A stretch of DNA of 64,000 bases from Planococcus citri (lineage: Eukaryota; Arthropoda; Insecta; Hemiptera; Pseudococcidae): the NCBI RefSeq assembly GCF_950023065.1, contig NC_088677.1:11922001-11986000 (forward strand), in the 5' to 3' direction. A model generated the notes under the pieces. It ran no database searches. It worked only from the letters and a program-made list of their open reading frames with translations, and was not told the origin of the DNA. Made by a program: the position numbers and the translations under genes. Positions 11,172-22,794 of the stretch are shown piece after piece (positions within the stretch are counted from its first letter, which is position 1; every line of letters starts with the position of its first letter).

Positions 11172-14100
11172 TTACTGCAACGATGACGACTGATTATTCA
11201 TTCGTTGAACTTTTTTTTTCGCGTTGCCACACTTGTTTCTGATGCAATTATTCAACAGCTTCATTTCATTGGGAAAATGTTTCTCGGCGTAGTCTGAAAA
11301 TTAAAGTTCAAAGTAAATAATAGCTATGCATATGCTTGTAATTGCATATAATATGTACTTCTCAAATAATTCACTTACTTTTGATTCTTTCGATTTTTAT
11401 GGGATCCAATTGTTTTCGTGGCTGTGCCAGCTCAGGGTGTTTTTTGTAGAAATTGGGCACCTTTCCTGAGATAGTACTTTCAGCCATCTCCGCATCATCA
11501 AAACTTCGATCCATCGCATCATTTACAAATGAACTCAGATTGACTTTCGAACATTTGGCAAAGAATACCTGCAAATGTTTGGGGAAAAAATTAATTAGTG
11601 AAACAAATGAAACCTTGTCAATTTGACATGCACAGAAACAAAAAAAAATTCCAAGTACTGGCTTTCTCTGCAGTGTGGATAAGACACAAAAATAATTTGA
11701 GAAATATACACACCACTGCATTAAAAACTGAATCTGCACTTTCATCTGGTTTTTCTTCAGCTTTGTTTCCTAGTTCGTCAGATACGAGATTGTCACAAAT
11801 AGATTTGGTTTTGTGATCGTCAAATACAGTTTCTTGACAAGAGTTAGTTGTTGATAGCTCGATTGCAGCTGATGATAAACCCAATTGTGAGCAAATGTTA
11901 GCTGATGATTTGTTTCGAGTCGATTCAACATCCGACAATGGCAATTTTTGAGTAAATTCAACAACAGACGATGGCAATTTTTGTGTAACAGCTGATGACA
12001 TGTCGCACTGCCTTGCTGAAGTAGCTGGAGTCCTCATTAGATTTAGCATATCCTTCAGCTTTTCTTCCATCTCCGATAAATCTTAAATTGAATAAAAACA
12101 AAATGAATGTAGGGATAAAAAAAAAATTGGCATTTGAGAATACTTAGTATAGTTTATACTCATCAATAGATGTGGATCGTTTATTGAATTACACTAAATT
12201 CAATCAATACTATACATAGGATGGTTCACATTCAAATTTAAGGAGGAGGAAGTGATCCAAATTTGAAAAAGAAATCGTATCAAAGTTAATAAAGTTATAC
12301 AACTTTTGATATCAAGTACCCATATCATTATATGCAGTGAAATTGCAAAATTTTTTAAGCTAGAATTCCACAATGATCCACATCAATTGTAAACAAATGA
12401 GTAAAATATAGATACTAGGAAACAATCAGGCCACCCCTGTATCAGGGTTACAAAACATTCGAATCCAAATGATTCGAATCCGGATTCTAATCCATTCTTG
12501 GATTCGAAAAAATTTATTCGAATCCGATAATCTGATGTGGATTTGTGACAATGATTTGAATCCGAAAAAGCAAGTCGGATTCGTGAAATTATTCAAATCT
12601 TTTTGATGGATCCATAAATTTTCAATTTTCTCGTTTTAGATCACAAATTTTTGGGAAAGAACCTGTATTTGTGAATTCGAATCCGGATTCGAATCCAACA
12701 AATCTTAAGGATATTTCATCGAATGGTAATGTTATGATTGAAAGTTCGAAAATGACTGAAATTGGGATCTAATTATTTTAAATAATTTAAATTACCATAT
12801 AAAACCATTGTTTGTTGAAAAAATTTGGATTCGTGGATTAGAATCAGATTCGAATCCACAAATCCACATAATTATTCGAATCCGATTCAAATCCACGGAT
12901 CAGACCCAATTATTTGAATCCGATTCGAATCCAAAAAACAGGAGTGATTCATGGATTCGGATTCGAATCCATTTCGTACTGGATTCGTTGCAACCCTGCC
13001 CTGTATGCAGAGGGGTGAGTAATAATTACCTATCAATTAATAATAATTATGCAGTATAAGTATATTGGTAATGGATATGGATAAATATTACGAACATTTA
13101 CGAGATGTTGCAATCGTTTTAATTTCTTTGAGTTCTCGTTTGGTCGTTTTGACTTCATCCTTCAAACACTTGTTTTCTTGTTTCAATGCAGAGTTATCTT
13201 TTCTCTCCAGCAATAGTTCTGCTTCTAAGACAGAAACTTTCTTTCTCCATTCTTCGATTTTCATTTGGTCGTCGTCGGTGTCGCTGTCATCAGTGTGGCT
13301 GTCGTCATCTTCTGAAGACGGGATCGGAGTTGATCGTTTACGTGGTGTCCGTTCTTTCTTCATACCACATGGCATGGGTTTTTTCGTAACAGGTTGCGCC
13401 GATTCTGTACTTGAGATAATACCAGCATCAATTTCGTTCATTAGATTGATCATGTTTTGTTGTGTATTATCAGCGAGCTCTTTTTTTTTACTTTTTGAAT
13501 CGGATAATTTTTGCTGAAATGAAAAACGATTGAGTGAATAAATTTCCATTTTAGAAAATTCTATCTAACTTTAATACATAATTATACTAAAACAGGATTT
13601 CAAATGTTTTCAATGGCTGTCATAACGTTCTGTAATATTTAATAAATAGTTTAGTATTTTATCAATTTGTTTTTGTTCTGTGTTCTGTAAAAGTATTACT
13701 AGGGTTACTATAATTTCATACAGGTAAGGACAGCCGACATCTTCCATCCAACCTTGAACACAACAACATTAGAATGCATCTGTATGCATATAACTTTCCA
13801 TATAAAAAATGTAATTTTTTTGATTGTTCGCGAGTTCGGGTGAACTTTCATGTGGTCTCAAATTAAAGACGATGAAATTCCCTATCGATTGGTGTTAAAT
13901 TTTCATCATTTTGCGTAAAAATGACGATTTTATGAATACTTTTATTTTACTGATTTTTGCATACTATACGTACGTCATCTTTAAACTGAAAATACTCGAA
14001 ATTTTCAGTGGACACATAGGTATTTGAGTACAGCAAAATGTTCGTGATTTTATCCTCTTTAAAATGAGATATTACCGAAAGCTCTACATGCAACCGTTCA

Positions 14101-16558
14101 AAAGTTTTCGAAGTTTTAAGTTGCGAAAACAAGCTGCGGATGGTAAGTATTGAACTTTGAATTAATATTACTCGAAATTTTCAGTGGACACATAGGTATT
14201 TTAATACATCAAAATGTTCGTCATTTTATCCTCTTTAAAATGGCTGTTTACCGAAAGCTCTACCTTCAAATGTTCAAAAGTTTTTGAACTTCAAAGTTGC
14301 GGAAAGTGGTCAAATTGTGTTATTACGGTTATCATGTGTTATCAGTAAGTTATAGTTTTGATCAGTAACCACTTTTTGCAACTTTGATCTTCAAAAATTT
14401 TTGAACATTTGAAGGTAGAGCTTTCGGTAAACAACCATTTTAAAGAGGATAAAATGACGAACATTTTGATGCATTAAAATACCTATGTGTCCACAGAAAA
14501 TTTCGAGTAATATTAATTCAAAGTTCAATACTTACCATCCGCAGCTTGTTTTCGCAACTTAAAACTTCGAAAACTTTTGAACGGTTGCATGTAGAGCTTT
14601 CGGTAATATCTCATTTTAAAGAGGATAAAATCACGAACATTTTGCTGTACTCAAATACCTATGTGTCCACTGAAAATTTCGAGTATTTTCAGTTTAAAGA
14701 TGACGTACGTATAGTATGCAAAAATCAGTAAAATAAAAGTATTCATAAAATCGTCATTTTTACGCGAAATGATGAAAATTTAACACCAATCGATAGGGAA
14801 TTTCATCGTCTTTAATTTGAGACCACATTAAAGTTCATCCGAACCCGCGAACAATCGAAAAAGTTGCATTTTATACATGCATAATTGTATGCATACTATG
14901 ATAAGATAACATGTTTATCCATTTCTTGGATGGGCAATGGCGGCTGTCCGTACCCATAACGAAGTTTATAGTAGCCTTAGTATTACAAAACAACAGTGTT
15001 GGCAAAACGAAATTATTTCGTTTTGTAAAATGTTAAAAAAAACGCAAAACGAAACGAAATAAAAAAACGCAAAACGAAACGAAATAAAAAAACGCAAAAC
15101 GAAACGAAAACAAAACGAAACGAATTGCTTCTCCATATTACATAACGTTATGATAAACGAAACAAAATTAATTTCATTTTGCCAACACTGCAAAACAATA
15201 GAAATGTTTGATGTTTTGAAAAAATTGAAAGAAGAAATAATTACATGAAAATGAAAAATTTCAAGTCTTTTGACCTATAATTCATCAATTATTGATTTTT
15301 CGTGTTCATTTATGATTTTGTTTGTAAGTAGGATGTGCAAAATTTCGATGTTTTAGTAACTTTATTTGCTCTTCAAATTCTTGTTCAATAAAGTCAAAAT
15401 CAAGTTATGGCAATTAACGCTAATCAAAACACAAAAATGAATAATATAATAAAGAATTTTTCATAGAACAGAAACTGAAAATCCTTTCATTAATAATCAT
15501 AATTAAAACTGGCACAATGCTGATGAATGAATAGCAAAATTTAAAATAGAAAGTTGATGTTATTTACACTAATTCCTTGAAGTATAATTATATACATACT
15601 TTTTTCAAATTGGCGACTTTCAAATCTTCTTGGTCTGGATCAGCCCTTTTTTTAAAATTTTTTCTATTCGATTTGTCGATTTTTGACTGTCCTGTGGTGG
15701 TAATATTCTTGACCATTTCCGTCATTTCCAACCAACCTATTTTCAAAAAACAATGTACATTGAAATCAAAAAATTAACTTTGATTTTTACAAAAATTTGG
15801 ATTGGACCCTCTCTTTCCCTTTTATTTTAAATTTCAAGTAGGTAACCATACTTTATGATTCTGTATAAAGGAAATTATCGAACTAAGTGAAATGAAATAA
15901 ATGGAAAATACTAAAAACTGCACCAGTATTTTAAACTGCTTTAAAATTTGTAAAGACGAACGAAAGGTTTACAGAAATATTGGCCTTCTAAATTTTGCTT
16001 CTCATTATTTATCAATTTTACGAAATAGAACTCTCTTGTTTTCCTTTCTTTTTATATAAATTTTTAATTTTTTATAATTTGCCAAATCATTGAAATTCAA
16101 GAACAATTAAAAGAGAAATTTTTCGTGTTTAGTAAGAATTGCAAATTTTTATAGCAAATATGAGAACAAAAAGTTGTACTAGACATTGAAGCTATGGAAC
16201 TAAACCACATTCCTCCTCTCACATGGCTATTGATCTATTTTTAAAAATCTATTGTTTGTAAAATCTTATACAACTTACTTCCAACACCATATATTTTTGT
16301 TCCTGGCCATAGCTCCCACTTCAAATTCTTCTGTTTAGCTACTGCTCTTGCCATTTTTGGAGGTGGTTGTACTTCTACATTCTTCGGCCACTTAATCGTA
16401 ATTGGAATGGAGTCATCTATTACTTTTTGAAAGTCGTCTTCATTTTCAGGCAATATCACCCATGGTTTATATCCCACAGCTACACTGCCATCACCCTCAG
16501 CACCGTTAAACTCGCAGCACACTAAATCTGCAGTTGAATAATCAATTTCATCGGTCAT
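11172..16558 (-). CDS. BEN-domain protein of the transposon (six exons)
   Basis: Exons in transcription order: 16558-16279, 15736-15600, 13513-13102, 12081-11714, 11568-11379, 11293-11172. All junctions are GT-AG, and the phases join into one 502-codon frame. The start ATG (16558) has A at -3. Residues 1-95 hold a W/P-rich start (GYKPWVILPENE, IKWPKN). Residues 206-221 are acidic, and about 224-273 form a coiled coil (VSVLEAELLLERKD). About 405-495 match the BEN pattern: a serine/leucine helix, STISGK, then LDPIKIERIK, an FPNE turn and a basic end INxCxRNKC-like. BEN domains bind DNA or chromatin; here it probably binds transposon ends, which is inference. The donor after exon 4 (GTG/gtgtgt) is weak. 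Introns carry three inserted MITEs. The protein could instead start further upstream (see 16649-17411). Confidence 0.75.
12443..12998. mobile_element. hAT-type MITE with GATTCGAATCC motifs, copy 1
   Basis: The ends are CAGGGTTACAAAA and, inverted, CAGGGTTGCAACG. A perfect 8-bp duplication CCCTGTAT flanks it (12435-12442 and 12999-13006). The interior has many near-palindromic GATTCGAATCC units and no gene. It lies in an intron of the BEN gene (between exons 3 and 4), in the same orientation as the copy at 19259-19820. End sequence and 8-bp duplication are typical of hAT elements. Confidence 0.92.
13700..14978. mobile_element. Long fold-back element with 8-bp duplication
   Basis: Two arms of about 630 bp face each other around about 14340; much of the arms is identical (13950-14132 against 14546-14731). 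The outer ends are TAGGGTTACTATAA and, inverted, AAGGCTACTATAA, with the matching inner stretch GGACAGCCG. The 8-bp AGTATTAC flanks it at 13692-13699 and 14979-14986. Equal 61-residue frames on opposite arms simply mirror each other and are not genes. It lies in the long BEN-gene intron. The 8-bp duplication suggests hAT mobilisation. Confidence 0.88.
14994..15190. mobile_element. Short hAT-type MITE
   Basis: The ends are CAGTGTTGGCAAAACGAAAT and, inverted, CAGTGTTGGCAAAATGAAAT. The 8-bp duplication CAAAACAA lies at 14986-14993 and 15191-15198. The 197-bp body is built of AACGAAACGAAATAAAAAAACGCAA-like tandem units of about 27 bases. It abuts the fold-back element and shares the same BEN-gene intron. 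Confidence 0.93.
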
Positions 16559-16648
16559 TTTCGTTGCCTAAAAAAATAAAACATCAAGTACCATAACAGA
16601 ATTTGAATCACTTTTCACATATGCTTGGCTTATCTGTAATAAACTTAC

Positions 16649-17411
16649 GTCTATACTTGGTGAAAACGGGGCAATTTGCAATTAAACTGACACTTTCCTG
16701 ACTTATATCTTCCTCGTGATCAGAGAATGACTCGAAATCAAGCGAAGTACTTCTACGTTTACTTGAGAGGGGATAGTTTGCCAAAATGCTAACGCTCTTC
16801 TGACTGCTACTGTCACTGCTTATTTCTTCCGGATCAGAGAATGACTCAAGATTAATTAACGATGCACTTTTAAGTTTTGTTGAGAAAGGATGATTCGCTA
16901 ATAAGCTGACGCTCTTCTGACTATCACTTCCTTTATCTGAATACTGATCCAAAAGAGTCGAGTACTTATCTAAAAGAGTCACGTATTCCCAAAGTAATTC
17001 TTTCACGCAATCACTGCACCTGGGTACTGGATATCCTACAAAACACAATAATTATCATTTCAATTCGGTATTTCAAATTTGATATCAGCTTTATGCAATC
17101 TGAGTACATCTATGTACTCGAGTCATGAACTATATGGAAGCGCCGATGGACACAATGTAAATTCGTCAACAATAGTAAAATATTAGAGCTGGGTGTGTAG
17201 GGCCAGTGAATAGTTAGAAAAAGTACATATTTCAACTAATAAGTATGAGTTGCATCATAAATACACTTTTTTTCAGCTTAATCCGGCCATGAAGACTTAC
17301 AGACGAATTTACAATGTGTTTATTGGCACAAACACGTTGATATAATTTCGATGTAAATATTATACATTCAATATTTTACTTACTTTTATTCTTGAACGTA
17401 ATGAATTCCAT
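16649..17411 (-). CDS. Upstream coding exons, alternative start of the BEN gene or a separate small gene
   Basis: A 28-base exon (17411-17384, starting MEFITFKNK) joins in phase to 17035-16649. The larger exon has a CSDC motif followed by LLWEYVTLLDKYSTLLDQ. After that come three imperfect repeats of about 40 residues, each with a QKSVSLLAN-like box, a basic patch and an SFSDPEE-like acid box. From its donor at 16649, the phase fits an acceptor at 16527 inside the first BEN exon, which would give a 630-residue protein lacking the MTDEID start. The acceptor has a poor pyrimidine tract. I do not recognise the family; it could be a third product of the transposon. Confidence 0.5.
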
Positions 17412-18123
17412 TAATCGGAATTAATGTTGACATCACTTTAAATTGCACAAAATATAATCCAAACAAGACGATTAGATATTTCTACAAAATTCACAAAGCA
17501 CAATTCTCACATCAACAATTCAACATGGACGACTTCATTAGTATTCTGAAATTTGGTATAAAAATGATTTTGAAATTCAACCAATAGCGATCGAGTATTT
17601 ACTTTTTTTCGTCATGTGTACGTGACCACGTGAGCAGAACAGAACATATGGATATGTGATGGGGCATGCTTGTTTACAAAGTGATTATCACGTACGTTGT
17701 GTTGGGTTGATTTTTCATTTTTCCATCAATTTGATTACGTTAATTATTTGTTTGATAATTTCTAATTGGAAATTGCAAATGAAATGTGACCATGTACCCT
17801 AGGAAAATGGAGACGATAATAATTATGATTCAAAATTGCTTTAGATAAGTATAATTGTGTAATATTGAGTGTATCATTAAGAAATAAAGTATTTAGATAC
17901 TTTGTGAAATGATTTGGAATTTGTTTCCAGATATCACCTTGATTTACCATATGGTCAACAACAGCTGATCTACGTTATGCTTGATATTTCCCTCCAAAAA
18001 TTATTTCCAGGAGTTATGGTTTCATTAAATCCGTTTTGTAAGTGTATTTTTTTTATTGTACATACATCCAAAAATCCAGATTCATGTGTATTCGTAGTTG
18101 AATTTTTTTCTCATAAATACGCC
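17412..18123. promoter_or_regulatory. Shared divergent upstream region of the two transposon genes
   Basis: About 0.7 kb separates the most upstream minus-strand exon from the transposase ATG. The head-to-head layout implies a two-way promoter. No certain TATA box was fixed. An open frame at 17914-18123 continues into the transposase start, with an acceptor-like TTTGTTTCCAG at 17920-17930, so an untranslated or further coding 5' exon is possible. Confidence 0.45.
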
Positions 18124-21100
18124 ATGGAAAGAATAAAACGAGTGAGACCTGTGAATTATAAACGGTGGTTGAAGATTCCTGAGTTGGAAATACCTCGTAC
18201 AACTTTACTTTCTCGAAATAAACGAATACGTTTGAATGATGCTAATGTAAGTATAATCCTACTCATACCATATCCATAAAGTACAAAAATATCATTTATG
18301 TAGGTATCAAATTAGTACGATTACTAAAATCCTCTCTTGAGTTTTTACAAATTGGATTCATGTGGCTGTAGATATAAGAGATGAGTAACAATATCATATT
18401 ATAACTGAACACCATATAACAAGACAAATAAATACGTTGAATTTTTTAAAAGTTGTATTCATATCTGTGCTGCATACACGTCATAATTGTCTAATTTCGG
18501 TTTCTAATTTTCTAATTCAATTTTGGAATTTTTTATTTACTTCATTAGATAGACGAAGGCAGTTCAACAGGTGGTGTCAACATGAATGAATGTTTTCAAT
18601 TGGTGAGAAATGGTGATTACGACGTCAATGATTTGCTAGAATGCAGTTCGAACGAATTTCCAGAATTGATGATAAATGATGAAAGCAATGTTGCTGATAT
18701 CAATTCATCAGAATGCCATAATCGATCACATGAATCGTTGATATTTGATGACAGTGGTGCTGATTTACGAGACTGTGGTGATGATCGGTCATCAATGCAT
18801 GAGAAATCTCAACGTGTAAGTATACTTGTAGAAGCTCAACTTTAACTAGATTGGTCAAGAAAACTCATATAGACTGCTTACATTGGATACATTGTGATTA
18901 TATAATCCATATACAATTTTTGAAAATTATATTAATTTTTTGATTCATCGAAAAGTTGGTTGTAAAATCCTATTTTGTCAAAAATCGTTTGTACCACCTT
19001 TTTACTTTCATTTACATATTTCATCTCCTGTAATACAAGGTATTATTTTGACGTAAACTATGTAAGCAGTCGATATACTATACTGTTCGTATAATATACT
19101 GCAGCCTTGTGTCACCGCTGCCGATATACCTATCCTAGCTATGCTACAAAATGATACTTCTAGTCACTAGTAATTTAATAAATTTTCGAATTGTGACTGA
19201 AAAAAGTTTGTTAGTCTAACCAAAAAATATGCATAAATGCTTAGTTAATGTACAGAACCAGGGTTGCAAAAGATTCGAATCCAAATGATTCGAATCCGGA
19301 TTCGAATCCATTCTTGGATTTGAAAAAATTTATTCGAATCCAATAATCCGATGTGGATTTGTGACAATGATTCGAATCTGGAAAAGCATTATTCGAATCT
19401 TTTTGATGTATTCGTTTGATAACAAACGAATCCATAAATTTTCAATTTTCTCGTTGTAGATCACAAATTTTCGGGGAAAAACCTGTATTTGTGAATTCAA
19501 ATCCGGATTCGAATCCAACAAATCTTAAGGATATTTCATCGAATGGTAATGTTATGATTGAAAGTTCGAAAATGACTGAAATTGGGATCTATAATTATTT
19601 TAAATAATTTAAATTACCATATAAAACCATTGTTTGTTGAAAAAATTTGGATTCGTGGATTAGAATCCGATTCGAATCCACAAATCCACATAATTATTCG
19701 AATCCGATTCTAATCCACCGATCAGACGAAATTATTTGAATCCGATTCGAATCCAAAAAACGGGAGTGATTCGTGGATTCGGATTCGAATCCATTTTGTA
19801 CTGGATTTGTTGCAACCCTGGTACAAACTGAAGAAGCTTCTAAATTTGATATCCTTTAATTGTGTTTGTTCACAGAAGTTTTTGAATGGCTCGCCTATTT
19901 TCGCGGAAGAAGCTGAAATTTTAATAATGGCGTACATCATAAGATACAATTTGAATGATGAAGCAGTCGACGGATTGATACAATTATTTACAACATTGGT
20001 ACCTGAATGTACGTTACCCAGGACAATTTATAGTTTTATGAAGAAATTTGACTCAAGGAAGGATGTTTCTGCTTTAAAAAGACATTTTTGCAGTGCATGC
20101 TCAATGATTATTTCATGTGGTAGCGACAAACGCGGAGCAATGTGTAGCAAATGTTCACGTGAGTGCAATAGTGATTTTTTTTATTACTTTCCAATCAAGG
20201 ACGCTCTCACACAATTTGTGAACAGTTCGGATTACTTGATTATGATTAACCGACATGAATACAGCGATGTTAATGATGGTGAGTATTGTAAGAATAATCA
20301 GAACATAAGCAAGACAGATGTAACTTTACAATTGAATACTGATGGAGTTTCAATTTTCGATTCTTCAAATAAGTCGCTGTGGCCCATTCAAGTGCTCATT
20401 AATAATTTACCTCTCCTATTAAGAAGAAAATACCTACTGCTATGTGGACTATGGTTTGGCAAAAATAAACCAGACATGAATATGTATCTCAGACTGTTCG
20501 TTGAAGAAATGAAACAACTTTATGATGATGGAATCGTTAGAGAAGTGGATAACACTTTGGTAAAAGTTCATGTTGTATTATGTGTCTGTGATTCCGTAGC
20601 AAGACCCACATTGCAAAACATCAAACAATTTAATGGAGAGTATGGTTGCTCTTTTTGTTTACAAGAAGGAGAGATTTCCAAAAGAAGTACACGCATATAT
20701 CCAAAAATGAGCATTTTGCCTATTAGAAATTTAGAACAGCACATGGCAGATGCTAGAAAAAGTATTGAAGGTAGGCCTACACCTATTAATGGCGTAAAAG
20801 GTCCGTCAGTTCTAATGCTGCTTCCCAGTTTTGACATAACAAAGTGTTTTTCCATCGATTATATGCATTCGGCGCTGCTAGGAGTTGTTAAGCAGTTCAT
20901 TGAGCAATGGTTTGATTCAGCAAATCACGATCAGCCTTGGTACCTCGGTACAAAAGAGTCTGATTTTGATAAAAAATTACTGAGTATACGACCACCATGC
21001 GAAATTAGTTGGCTTCCTCGGCCAATTAGTACTAGAAAAAAGTGGAAAGCAAGCGAGCTCCGAAATTTTTTATTGTATTATTCGTTCTATTGTATAAGTG

Positions 21101-22074
21101 ACCTTCTACCAACACGTTTTGTTAGCCATTGGTGTGCTTTAATATATAGTATCAGTACATTTCTTCAACCTTCGATAACTACAGAAGAATGGAGAAAAGC
21201 AACTGAGGCATTATTTCATTTTGTTATCAACATCGGAAACCTTTACAATAAAAACTTCTACAAATTCAATGTGCATCTACTTCTGCACCTACCCATTTGT
21301 GTTCGAGAATTTGGTGCTCTTTGGGCAACATCTTGTTTTCCTTTTGAACACTATAACGGAATTTTGAATAAATTATTCGTAAATGCAACAGGTGTTCAAC
21401 AGCAAATTTGCAAAAACTATTTTCGATTTAAAAAACTGATGTTGGAGTCTAACAAATTTTATGACTCGTCCGCTTTTTTAGATCAGGTACCATTAGGTAA
21501 ACAATTATTCATCAACTTCATGAATGGTGACAAAGATGAAAATCTGCAGCTGACTGGTGACGTCTACCAATTTTCTGTTAGAAAAACACGTGCAACTATC
21601 AGTATATCCGAGCAACGTTCTATTGAGGCAGTATTGGACTCGAAGATTGACATTAATGCAGTCACATTGTATCAGTTTTGTAACGTTAGAGGAATGCTGC
21701 TTCACTCATATGATTTCAACAAACTGAAGAGTCGCAACAATAGTATCGTTCAGTTACAAGACGCAACTGTGATCATGGTGTGTAAAATTTTGAAGGTTTT
21801 TATCACGTCTCCTATCGAAATAAATGAAAAAAGGATTGTGATAGAAGCGATTCCAGCTACAAAAAGGATTAACAATTCAAATCTACCCAAGCAAAACAAA
21901 TTTATTGCTTCTGTAACCAAGGAGTTGGTTTTTAATTGTACACGACAACGTATCTTTGTTCTGCCTGAAATGATTCAGAAAAAGTGCGTTTCCATTAACG
22001 TAATTGGTGATGATGATGGTATTAACTATACATTGGCAACCCCATTAGCTAACCATTTAGAAAATGGTTGGTGA
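18124..22074 (+). CDS. CACTA/EnSpm-type (CMC) transposase, three exons
   Basis: Exons are 18124-18246, 18549-18815 and 19876-22074. Donors are GTAAGT, acceptors are TTCATTAG and TTGTTCACAG, and every junction is in phase 0. The product is 862 residues. The start is the ATG in GCCATGG, a strong initiation context, followed by a basic stretch (MERIKRVRPVNYKRW). Residues 45-130 are acidic. A zinc ribbon (CSAC ... CSKC) is at about 202-223. The core shows LNTDGVSIFDSS (Asp about 286), SLWPIQVLINNLP, CDSVARPT (Asp about 369), a CSFC pair near 388-391, SIDYMHSALLGV (about 456-467), HLLLHLP and ATSCFPFEHYNG (Glu about 621). This order is that of the tnp2-like plus DUF4218-like region, a DDE transposase acting in the nucleus. 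The long third exon has no stop or frameshift. Intron 2 holds a hAT MITE. Function is confident at superfamily level only. Confidence 0.87.
19259..19820. mobile_element. hAT-type MITE with GATTCGAATCC motifs, copy 2
   Basis: The ends are CAGGGTTGCAAAA and, inverted, CAGGGTTGCAACA, with the same interior as 12443-12998. The flanks (GTACAGAAC before, GTACAAAC after) look like a decayed 8-bp duplication. It sits in intron 2 of the transposase gene and ends 55 bases before the acceptor. An open frame starting at 19807 inside its end is an artefact; the true exon begins at 19876. Confidence 0.9.
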
Positions 22075-22229
22075 AGAATATATAGCTGCGTATATATTAA
22101 TGATCGTATTATATGTGCATGATAATTAGGTATATACATATATCATTATTTATTAATTGTCATAATTTTTTATTTTTTTTTTATTTTATCAACCCATGCA
22201 GATATATGTTGCACTCGAATTATATTTCA

Positions 22230-22235
22230 AATAAA
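22230..22235 (+). terminator. Poly(A) signal for the transposase gene
   Basis: AATAAA overlapping AATAAATAATATAAA, about 155 bases after the stop at 22074 and before the right subterminal repeats. Confidence 0.5.
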
Positions 22236-22499
22236 TAATATAAATATGATCTTGCAAACATTAATAAGCCTAAATTGAAACATTTCATTTTTTTAAGACC
22301 ATTGCTCTTTCTTCATATTTTTATTAAAATCATGTTTTCTAGTTCTCATGGTCATACATTTCATGGATTTTACTCATTTCTCAAAGCGCGTATTGATGCA
22401 ATTCAAGTCTTAACATACTATACATAACTCTTGAAAATAATATGTATGTACATAGATGATATTTTGCCATAATAATTTTTTTTTTTAAATTGAAGGCAA

Positions 22500-22794
22500 T
22501 GGCTACAGGTACTACTAGTAACATGAAATACTTACCAGTGATAAATTTTTACCACTGATAAAAACTACTTATACACCAGTGGTAAATATTTACCACTTGT
22601 CAAAACCATACCACTGGTACCATTAAATACCAGTGGTAAATTTTTACCACTTATAAAGACTACTGGCACACCAGTGGTAAATTTTTACCACTCATAAAGA
22701 CTACTGGCACACCAGTGGTAAATTTTCACCACTGGTGAAAACTACTGGTACACCAGTAGTATTTTATTTTACTACTGGTGTTTTTCCGCATGGG
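22500..22794. repeat. Right subterminal array and terminal inverted repeat
   Basis: At least six direct and inverted units of the type ACCAGTGGTAAATTTTTACC sit 20-50 bases apart. The terminal repeat TACTGGTGTTTTTCCGCATG then closes the element. Compared with the left end, this is an array of short units rather than one long hairpin. Confidence 0.85.

Larger units (their letters stand above)
10847..22794. mobile_element. Large CMC (CACTA/EnSpm-like) DNA transposon, apparently coding-complete
   Basis: The element is bounded by inverted ends reading CCCATGCGGAAAAACACCAG on the plus strand at 10847 and on the minus strand at 22794. About 25 of 26 bases match. Inside each end are many ACCAGTGGTA-like subterminal repeats, as is common in CACTA-type elements. 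GT flanks both ends (10845-10846 and 22795-22796) and fits a 2-bp target duplication. Two genes diverge from a shared region at 17412-18123: a transposase (plus) and a BEN-domain protein (minus). Four later insertions (12443-12998, 13700-14978, 14994-15190, 19259-19820) all lie in introns. The superfamily call rests on the transposase; the terminal bases are not CACTA, so a Mirage-like or new CMC branch is possible. Confidence 0.85.

Noticed and set aside
12443..12998. GATTCGAATCC array as a possible CRISPR or satellite array
   Set aside because: Unit spacing is irregular, and the whole is bounded by hAT-type ends with an 8-bp duplication.
13065..13517. A 150-codon plus-strand frame
   Set aside because: It is the antisense of a BEN-gene exon (13102-13513), which has matching splice sites and coiled-coil composition.
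13947..14731. Two identical 61-codon frames on opposite strands
   Set aside because: They are the two arms of the fold-back element 13700-14978; identity follows from the palindrome.
19807..19875. Start codon of the long transposase frame at 19807
   Set aside because: It lies in the end of a MITE and in front of a good splice acceptor; the exon start at 19876 joins in phase to upstream exons.
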